DNA of 64,000 nt. It comes from Dryocosmus kuriphilus (Eukaryota; Arthropoda; Insecta; Hymenoptera; Cynipidae). Both the position numbers and the translations under genes were made by a program. The stretch spans positions 171,780,711 to 171,844,710 of the forward strand of contig CM076193.1 in the NCBI GenBank assembly GCA_038277395.1, given 5' to 3'. A model generated the notes under the pieces. The model saw nothing but the letters and a program-made list of their open reading frames with translations. It did not search any database and was not told the DNA's origin. Below, in pieces: positions 56,509-64,000 of this stretch (position 1 is the first letter of the stretch; each line of letters starts with the position of its first letter).

Positions 56509-57910
56509 AGGGTCAGGACACCGTGGCCATGGTTGCCACCACACCGAACGGGGACCTATCTCTCTGGAGGACGAAGGACAACGCGTTTGTTCCGCCTTCT
56601 TCCTCACCTGATTGTTGCATACAATCATCCAGGGACAACCCACGCACTGGGTCTCTCACTCAAAAACCTATCCTAATGCCTGAATCCTCCTCGAATCAGG
56701 GTCCGGACACCGTGGACATGGTCGCCACCACACCAAATGAGGATTTATCTCTCAGGAGCACGAAGGACAATGTGCTTGTTCCTCCTTCTCCTACACCTGA
56801 TTGTCGCATACAATCATCCGGGGACCCACGCGCTGGGTCACCCACTCAAAAACCTATCCTAGTGCCTGAATCCTTCTCAATTCAGCGTCGAGAAACCGTG
56901 GCTATGGTTGCCACCACACCGAACCGGGACCTATATTTCCGAAGAACGGAGGACAACGCGCTTGTCCCACCTGCTGCTTCATCCGATTGTTGCATACAAT
57001 CAACCGTAGACCCACGCGCTGGAGCCCCCGCTCAAAAATCTGTCCCAGTAACTGAATCCTCTACGATTAAGGGTCGGGGCACCGTGACCATGGTTGCCAC
57101 CATACCAAACGGGGATCTATATTTCCCAAAGACGGAGGAAAACACACTTGTCCCACCTGCTCCTTCACCCGATCGCTGCATACAATTAACCGGAGACCCA
57201 CGCGCTGGGTCATTCGCTCAAAAATCTATCCTAGCAACTGAATCTTGTTCGATTCAGGGTCGGGATTCCGTGGCCATGGTTGTCACCACCCCGGACGGGG
57301 ACCTATCTCTGGAGGACGGAAGACAATGCGCTTGTTCCTCCTGGTCCTACACCTGACTGTCGCATAGAATCATCCGGGGACCCACGCGCTGGGTCACCCG
57401 CTCAAAAATCTATCCCAGTACAAGTATCCTCCTCGATTCAGGGTCGGGACCCCGTGGTCATGGTTGCCACCACATCGAACGGGGACCCATATTTCCGCAG
57501 GACGGAAGACAACGCGCTTGTCTCACCTCTTCCTTCATCCGATTGTTGCATAAAATCCCACCGGAGATCCATTAGCTGGGTCATCCGCCCAAAAACCTAT
57601 CCTAGTGCCTGATCCTCCTCGATTCAGGGTCGGGACACCGTGGACGTGGTCGCAACCACCCCGAACAGGGAACTATCTCTCTGAAGGACGGAGGACAATG
57701 CGCTTGTTCCTCCTGTTCCTACAGCTGATTGTCGTATAAAATAATCCGGGGTCCCATGCGCTGGGTCACCTGCTCAAAAATCTATTCCAGTACCTGAATC
57801 CTGCTTGATTCAGGGTCGGGACACCGTGAACATGGTCGCCACCACCCCGAATGGGAACCTTTCTATCTGAAGGACGGAGGACAATGCGCTTGTTCCTCCT
57901 GCTCCTACCC
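56509..57910 (+). repeat. 186-bp coding-like tandem repeat, eight copies (62 codons each)
   Basis: Unit starts (gggtc.gga..ccgtgg) lie near 56509, 56699, 56885, 57070, 57256, 57440, 57627 and 57813. The period is near 186 bp, divisible by three. The first four to five units stay in one open frame (56523-57356, 277 codons). Each unit begins with a VAMVATTPNGDL-like phrase, then DNA.VPP, DC.IQSS, DPRAGS..QK and PESSS. A frame slip separates a second open stretch (57280-57612), and the last copies carry stops. The last copy is cut off near 57910. The high G+C is unlike the flanks. No known protein repeat is recognised. Confidence 0.9.
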
Positions 57911-57914
57911 AGCT

Positions 57915-58360
57915 ACCGAGTTCATTAAGTACATGACCCACATTTTTCTAAGTTGCACAGTGATATTTTGCCTTAAAATTTCGCGTGAATCATTCGGACA
58001 ATACTTTCGGCGAAGTTGTGATATTTCATTCAAATGTTAATCAGGTAACTAGCCGGAGCCTCAAAAATGTCAAGCTTCATCTTTTTTCTCAAGGTTAACT
58101 TCAGTCGCTCCCTCCCTAAAACGTACTTAATATACACTGTGGCAACTTCCAGTGGAATAGTCAATGTTCCATCGTAACACAGTTTATTGATTGAAATTGA
58201 GATTTTCTGTGTAAGTCTTTACGCACGAGATCGCAATTCAAATCGATCGGCGGATCGAACAAAACGACGCGGAGAGAATGAGAAAGAGAGTATGCATGCG
58301 CGCGCACGGCGTTGGCAAAGGACACTCTCGTGAAATCGGCTGAATGCAACGGTTCGGTGT
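57915..58360. other. No gene seen; CpG-containing segment
   Basis: 58.2-58.35 kb has CpG-rich sequence (cgatcggcggatcg, gcatgcgcgcgcacgg) that could be a promoter or LTR segment. No ORF is supported. Confidence 0.3.
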
Positions 58361-58379
58361 CTGGATAAATTGAAGTTAT

Positions 58380-58475
58380 TTAGGCTCAAAGCCAAGCGTT
58401 TTAGGTGAAAACCAAATTAGGCTCAAAGCCAAGAATATTAGGCGAAAGCCAAGCAGTCTTAGGCGAAAAAGAAGC
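58380..58475 (+). repeat. Short imperfect tandem repeat TTAGGC..AAAGCCAA
   Basis: About five units of 21-28 bp, each with ttaggcnnaaagccaa or a variant, itself a small dyad (ggct..agcc). Located near 58380-58470. Confidence 0.7.
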
Positions 58476-58479
58476 TTCT

Positions 58480-59220
58480 CAAATCATCATAGGCCTAACC
58501 GCCAAGCTTTCGGATAACCTCAACGTGCAACCACGTGTGCGGTGCCCACGCCCGGTTTCGTTCGCGATTAGTGTAGAGCCTTTCCAAAGTTTAGTGTTTT
58601 GGTTAAATTCTTCTTGACCTTTAGCGTTTCATGATTGTAGTGAATCTGGTCTCACCTTCATGAGGCATTCATCAAAGTGCGAATTTCTCGGGTTAACTCA
58701 AAATAAATCAGGGTTTTTATGCCGAAAGGCTTTTCCCTCGAAAAAAATGTGTTTCATTGCCTTTTTCCTCCGAAAAAGTATTTCCCTTAAAATTCCTTAA
58801 TCATATGCTAGATAAATAAATTCAAAACCATCACCTCAATCAGTTTTAAGTAAAATCCAAATATAAATTTCAGAAAAATCATTGTGTAGTGAATTAACCT
58901 AAAACTCAGAAATCAGATAATTAAATTTTCGAGCCACCGAGGTAAGACAATTCTCAGATCAGAACAGTCCAAAACAAAGAAAGGGAAAATTGTCTTAAAA
59001 GTTAGGTTAATATGTAAATATCAAGGAAGCGCTTAATTTTTCTTTGCGATATTCCGCTCCAATTGAACCAGGTAACTAAGTCCCTTAAACGGTACGAGAT
59101 CACAATTCTCGATCACAAAACTCGTAATAGTACGTTTCTTTTATTAATCTTAATGTAGTTTCAAATAACGATAACTAATACTTAGAATAGTTACGTCAGA
59201 ATTCCATAAAATTGTCATTT
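58480..59220. other. No gene seen
   Basis: Unclassified sequence between the short repeat and the integrase fragment. It may be retrotransposon leader. Confidence 0.3.
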
Positions 59221-59221
59221 C

Positions 59222-59290
59222 CCGTTGGGGAACACCGCGGATTCTCCATACGGATAATGGCAGAGAATTTATCAATAAAACTATGCGTTT
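59222..59290 (+). pseudogene. Integrase catalytic-core fragment
   Basis: A short frame reads GTPRILHTDNGREFINK. The TDNGREF box is the second-Asp motif of retroviral-type (D,D-35-E) integrases. Only about 20 codons remain; AT-rich repeat follows. Confidence 0.6.
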
Positions 59291-59299
59291 ATAATTTAT

Positions 59300-59640
59300 A
59301 ATTCAACTTTTTTTGTTTGGAAAATAATCTTTTTTGTTTTCAAGTTTTGTTAAAAGATTTTTTTTTAGCTAAGTATTAAACAATGCTGTTGAAAATTAAT
59401 TTTTTCTGTTTTTGAAAATATAATTGTCAAAGATGAAATAATCCTTGGTATCATCGGTGAAGTTGACTGGCGGATGCTCATTGGTGGGGAGGAGTCCAAA
59501 AACGATGAAAACATAGCAGTCAAGGACGAAAGCAAATTTAAATATTTTTTCTGAAAAATGAATTCTTTTTTTTTGTTGTTGAAAATTCAGCTATTATATA
59601 TTTAGTTGATAATTTAATTATTTTGTTATAGTCGAACCCG
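59300..59640. repeat. AT-rich array fragment with a coding-like insert
   Basis: The same module family as at 14.9-20 kb. Between 59428 and 59550 lies a different stretch whose plus-strand frame reads EIILGIIGEVDWRMLIGGEE, plausibly a coding relic, origin unknown. Confidence 0.45.
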
Positions 59641-59734
59641 TTCCAATTACTGAAGTGCTGAACCTTCATAGACTCGTGGCTACTTTCTCATAAATTGAAG
59701 GTAATTATAGTTTCTGAGACTAATATAAAAATTC

Positions 59735-60075
59735 AATCATAAAATTCAGTTTATTAATAAAGAGCATCCATCGAACGCATTGAATGAACTATAATTTTAA
59801 TTTAGAGCAAAGTGGAGTCTACTCCCAACTTTGGCCAACAAAGTGAAATTTAGTAAAATCACATCGAGGAGTGACTGTATCTCTAAAGACCTTTCTAAAA
59901 GCAAATTTAATCATAAAATTCAGATCATAAAGTAAGGAGCATTAATCGAGTGAGTTCAATTAACTATAATTTCACTTTCGAGCAAAGCGGCGTCTATTCC
60001 CAACTTTTGTTAACAAAGTGAAATTTAGTAAGATCACATTCAGGGGAGACTCCTATCTAAAAACCATACATAAAG
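59735..60075. repeat. Two-copy tandem repeat (~188 bp)
   Basis: The phrases cataaaattca, gaactataatttt/aactataatttca, gagcaaag(t/c)gg, cccaacttt and acaaagtgaaatttagta occur in the same order at about 59735-59870 and 59922-60050. Confidence 0.75.
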
Positions 60076-60079
60076 GCGA

Positions 60080-60234
60080 GTCCTATTCTTGGAAACATGA
60101 TATAAAATTCAATCTAGATAATTAACTTTCAATTTAGAGTATCCACTAAATCTTGTACATCCAGACTAGACTCATTTTTCGGAATAATGAAAATCGCACA
60201 TTAAAACACAGTGCATTAACACCATGATAAAATT
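60080..60234. other. No gene seen
   Basis: AT-rich; nothing recognised. Confidence 0.3.
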
Positions 60235-60403
60235 TCATCAGCCATTTTTTTCGCGGTCTTTCACAGATGTTTCTGGTCTTGAAAATAATTTGAATAGTAA
60301 TCAATTAATGATTGACAGTTCAAATAGTGTTCCAGTTGAGTCCTCGATACAGGACTTTAATTTGGAAATGTTGGATTTGAAAAGGAAACCAGATTTGAAG
60401 TAA
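60235..60403 (+). pseudogene. Second copy of the dispersed ORF seen at 45.9 kb
   Basis: The frame ends at TAA 60401-60403 and contains ESSIQDFNLEMLDL, matching ESSIEDFNLKMLNS at about 46050-46090. The upstream part (SFTDVSGLENNLNSN) is unlike that copy. A piece of a repeated element. Confidence 0.5.
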
Positions 60404-60409
60404 TTGCGG

Positions 60410-60895
60410 AAACAGACAAATTAACCGACGATTGTCTCAGAAATTTTTCAGCGTCTGACGACCATAGGCGACAAAATTCGTATAGAAGGAGTATGCAAAA
60501 GATGGCGAAACCTGAGCAATAAGCATAATGGACAACTTTCAAAACACTTGATATGAGTAACGAAATTTGGGGATTGCTAAAAAGATATTAAGATCGCGCA
60601 TTGCTAGTTGAGTAAGGGTAACTTAAGTGATAATAGAGAGAAATATGATATATTTGGACAACCAAAATAAAGTAAAAAAAGAAAGAGGAAAGAATTGATA
60701 AAGTAACCTACAAAACCCCTTCTTTCTCAATTTTAAAAAAAAGTTTAAAAAATTCGAAAATTTATCTTACTAAATTAAATATAAAAAAATGAAAAAAAAA
60801 ACAAAAAATAAAAAATAAATTCTTTCGTCTTTCTTTGTTTACAAAATACCCACAACCATACTAAAAAAGCCAGTCGACGTTTCGGCAATCTCAGC
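60410..60895. other. No gene; minus-strand GAAACGTC motif
   Basis: AT-rich. At 60876-60883 the minus strand has gaaacgtc preceded by ctgagattgcc, reminiscent of the 3' half of the hammerhead-like motifs, but without an intact CTGATGA core. Confidence 0.3.
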
Positions 60896-60899
60896 ACAC

Positions 60900-61778
60900 A
60901 TCACAAAGAAAAGACAAGGAAAGCAATCGAAGCAAAGGGTTACCGACAAGCTGAGACTTAAAGCAGGCACAAAACTACATCTTGAAAATCGCCGTGCGAA
61001 AATTCAATCACTAGGAGTCCTAGACGAAAGTTGCTCAGAGTTGGAAGCTACCTTAAAAAGATTCTCCGTGTCTGTTCAGAAGGACGCAATCCCACTCACC
61101 GTCGCTACGCGAGGTGTTGGATTCTGCTGTGCTGCGGAGTACGGTCGAATGGCGACCACATGGAATCTCCATGCCATCACGGAGATATGTACAATCTATC
61201 AATATTACCGGGTCACTTTGTACATGGTGTATTATAAATTGTTCCTTGCACGATACGCTCAAGGAGACCGAGAGTCATATCCAGCTTCAATTCGATTCAC
61301 CATGAATAAAGACAGTCGTCAAATCTTGGGTACCATCTCCCAAACACCCATCTCTACAGCCAACGTACTAGCGCCTATTGGACGAATTGAGGTTAGCCAC
61401 GTGTATCATAGTGTGCCGGCACCAGCATTTGAACCCATTGAGAGTGTGCAGAAATCATCTCTCTACATCTATCCAGGCAATCTTCGAGATATACTTGAAG
61501 TTGCATCTGATGTTCAAACACCTGCACCCTGGCTTATATATTTCTACGAACATCTTGGAATACCGAGGGCAAAGTTTGGCCCACGTTAACCTGGTGGAGG
61601 CAGTGTGCTTGTCAATCCTGATCAGATCCTGCAAATCGGATATGATATTAATAACCTCCAGAGAGATGTCCGAGCATATAACAACTTGCTTACCCATGTA
61701 GCTGGACGTTTACCATCGAGCTTCATCTCAACCATTTCATGGAATGGGGATGGTGCTGCCACACACGGTGGGTCTTAA
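60900..61778 (+). pseudogene. Virus-like structural protein, endogenous copy (one stop)
   Basis: The frame is open from about 60900 through 61586, meets TAA at 61587-61589, and continues in the same frame for 62 more codons to TAA at 61776-61778. No ATG marks the start. The first ~25 codons are rich in Lys/Arg/Gln (a basic arm), followed by a domain with the hydrophobic/polar alternation and Pro-rich turns of viral capsid folds. The total of about 290 codons is in the range of small RNA-virus coat proteins. Family not recognised, and similarity to the ORFs at 43.8-45.4 kb is not obvious by eye. The single nonsense codon suggests a fairly recent or partly conserved copy. Confidence 0.4.
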
Positions 61779-61899
61779 AAAATTGTAATTTTTTAGAATA
61801 CCACCCCGGAAATTCTTATGGATTGCCGTTTTAGGGGGTGCATAGAACTAGGAAAAACCAACCCCGAAATCGTGGAACCTCAACTTTTCGTTTTATTCA

Positions 61900-61930
61900 T
61901 GTGTGTGTGTGTGTGCGTGTGTATGTGTGT
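61900..61930. repeat. (TG)n microsatellite
   Basis: About 15 imperfect gt units. Confidence 0.9.
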
Positions 61931-62213
61931 AATAAAATATGAAGAATCAAAATCGTTTCAAGAATGAACTAGTTCCTGCTACCTATGCTAGCGTGATGTA
62001 AACAATAACAAAGCTCGCGCCAGGTTTCCTGGAAACTGAGCTTCCAGAAAACCTGCATGCTATGCACATTGTACATGTATGCAGAAAGTGGGGAAAATTA
62101 GCCGTGCGTGCGTAGTTACTACAGTTTTCGCGTCATCAGTGAGTTTTCAACAGTCTACAACTATCTTACGTATAAATTTTGGAAATTCTCAGTGATAGTG
62201 TTACAACTTAATC

Positions 62214-64000
62214 ATGCAGCTTCTCATGAAGAGAACAGAAAAAAAATTGTGTAGGTTGTAAAGAAAAAAAGAAAGGCATGAAAAAAATATTGGATCTGAA
62301 ACGAAGAAAAAAATAAATAAAGTTTCAAGTTACAGTGATACAGACATTCGATTACCTACATCAATTTGTACTTCGCGTCGTGTAAAGGTTTATGAATGAG
62401 CCAAAAGTGATAAAAAATTTAACTTGCCTGATTATTCTAATTCTACACTTCCTAAAAAAGTTACAAGAGCAAATTGTGATATGATTTGTGAGTGTACCCT
62501 ATGTAAGTTTGCGCGAATTGATTTGGGATTTTCTCTGAAACATAAATGGCAATTGAAAAAAAAAGGTTCAAGATGTGCTTAAAAAATGTGCCAAGTGCTT
62601 ATCTATAATGTATAAAGGAATCCAACGCACATGTACACCATCAACAAAATATGAAAATGTTAAAAGTATGGTACAAGAATATTTACCTGAGAACTCAAAA
62701 GAGCATTTAACGTGCGAACTTATAAAAGATAATGTTGTTGCTAAAACACAAAATCAAGAAAACAGTGACTCAGGTAACATTATTATTTCATTATCTCAAA
62801 AGCATGGAAAGCCTCTTAGAATAGAACTATTTCCTAAAGCTGATCGTAAAATAATATCTGCGGAAGATATGTTACAGTTACAAACAAAATATGGATTGAG
62901 CACTAATAAAATTTTTGGAATAGGAAATTTGATTCGCATAGCGCTGTAAGATAGGCAATGTACAGAAAAAAATTTAAAATGCAAATTGAACACTTTGAAT
63001 CACCGGCTTGATGAATATTTTTCTATCGCAGAAGCCGAATTCACTACAACAAAAGGCAAACTAAAAACATCAGAACATAAGCAATTTATTTTCTGTAATA
63101 ATGTTGTTGAACTATGTCCAAGCTATAGAAAAAGAAAGATATGTAGCGAATTGTTCTTACAAAGTTGGTATAGACGAGGGTGGCAGTTTTCTAAAGGTTT
63201 GTATTTCTTTAATAGACAGTAATGAAATTGATGCAAATAGTGAAAATAAATCTAAAAGACTACTACGTCAGTTATATAAGGATGGTATAGATGTAAACTT
63301 TTTGAGTTCCAGTGTAAAAAAATTATTCATAATTGGTTTAGTGGAATCAACTCAGGAAAATTTTGAAAATGTTTCTCTACTACGGACATTATTGAATCTC
63401 GATACACTTAATTGTACAGTCGCCACTGATTTAAAATTAACAAATATTTTAATAGGTATCATGACACATGCCAGCAAATATCCTTGTACTTGGTGCACAG
63501 CTACTAGTGATGAATTACATACATGCGGTGCACTCCGAACACTCGTCGATTGCCTAAAAAACGTGAAAGGTTGGGAAAAAGACGGAAGTAAGAAAGAAAA
63601 TGCTCAACTCTTCAAAAATCGTGTGAATAAGCCTCCCTTTAATTGTGAAAAAGACACAGAAATTGTAGACCTTATTCCGCCTCCAGAACTTCACTTGTTA
63701 CTCGGAACTGTAAATAAGTTATACGAAAACATGAATAAAGAATTCGAAAATGAAAGTCAAGAATGGGTTAAAGAATGCCACGTAGATCGAGAAGTATATT
63801 ATGGAAAATCTTCTTTCAATGGCAACTCTTGTAGGAAATTACTAAAAAGTGTCAACATTTTACGAAGAATCTCTGAAAGATATTTTGGAAGGTGTATGAA
63901 GTATGTTCAGTGCTTTCAAGACTTTGGCAATGTAGTTGATTCTTGCTTCTCAAATAAACTTGACCCGCAGTTCAAAGTGCACATAAATAATTTTAAAAAG
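62214..64000 (+). pseudogene. Broken transposase-like gene, runs off the window
   Basis: ATG at 62214. One frame continues to about 62580 with stops at 62259 and 62397, then shifts +1 (62575-62949), has a stop at 62947-62949, and near 63105 shifts again to a frame open to the window end. Features in order: a cysteine cluster (CECTLCKFAR, then CAKCLS); a KVGIDEGGSFLKVCISL segment with an Asp on a predicted first beta-strand of an RNase H-like fold (about 63170); a zinc pair in YPCTWCT (about 63490); and PPPELHLLLGTVNKLY (about 63680), followed by NGNSCRKLL. The order of Asp, CxxC, (D/E)xHxxxG and a G/N..(A/C)RKL segment is like RAG1/Transib-type transposases. The link is only a by-eye similarity; family members resembling this exist in Hydra and aphids as I recall. 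Confidence 0.5.

Noticed and set aside
58380..58475. Telomeric TTAGGC repeat tract
   Set aside because: The hexamers are not contiguous; they are part of larger dyad units.
60876..60900. Third hammerhead ribozyme on the minus strand
   Set aside because: GAAACGTC is present but no CTGATGA core with a proper stem II.

Overview
The window looks like nuclear DNA from an insect, most likely a hymenopteran (wasp or ant relative). The evidence is split eukaryotic coding exons with GT-AG borders, a mariner transposase, a DUF4817-type transposase, non-LTR elements with lysine/glutamate-rich ORF1 of the kind common in ants and wasps, and very AT-rich interspersed arrays. The assignment is inference; no marker gene names the species. 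Most of the sequence is repeats and dead mobile elements.

Layout. 1-3595: a fold-back (inverted-repeat) block. 4080-6590: a ~325-bp tandem family. 6609-28452: the one clear host gene, a plus-strand C2H2 zinc-finger protein in four visible coding exons (6609-6711, 21328-21775, 25860-26568, 27804-28452). Exon phases agree at all three junctions, and the fourth zinc finger is completed across the second junction. Intron 1 (14.6 kb) is filled with AT-rich arrays in opposite orientations around a GC-hairpin-rich element at 13.6-14.9 kb. Intron 2 holds two minus-strand LINE remnants and a 74-bp hAT-like MITE with 8-bp target-site duplications. Intron 3 holds a palindromic mariner derivative flanked by TA. 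Exon 4 carries a one-base frame break. 28.5-33.1 kb: a 20-bp minisatellite and a ~550-bp tandem family. 33.2-35.2 kb: possible 3' UTR, with a palindromic 28-30 bp minisatellite.

35.5-40.1 kb: a degenerate plus-strand LINE whose ORF1 region is repeated three times in tandem. 40.4 kb: a hammerhead-ribozyme-like motif; a second, degenerate one lies at 49.7 kb. 41.8-42.4 kb: a palindrome of exon-like sequence around a mariner-type hairpin. 43.7-45.4 kb and 60.9-61.8 kb: three ORFs that resemble coat-type structural proteins of small RNA viruses, probably endogenous viral elements; two carry visible breaks. 47.0-47.8 kb: LTR-like repeats, one split by a 148-bp insertion with 14-bp target-site duplications. 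48.2 kb: a DUF4817-type transposase fragment. 52.2 kb: a retropepsin-like fragment. 53.2-54.9 kb: an unrecognised spliced ORF followed by an intact 303-codon orphan ORF. 54.9-56.5 kb: Ty1/copia remnants. 56.5-57.9 kb: eight copies of a 186-bp (62-codon) coding-like repeat. 62.2-64.0 kb: a broken transposase-like gene running off the end of the window.

The host gene is the only functional unit I can argue for with confidence. The rest is mainly a record of nested insertions, inversions and tandem amplification.
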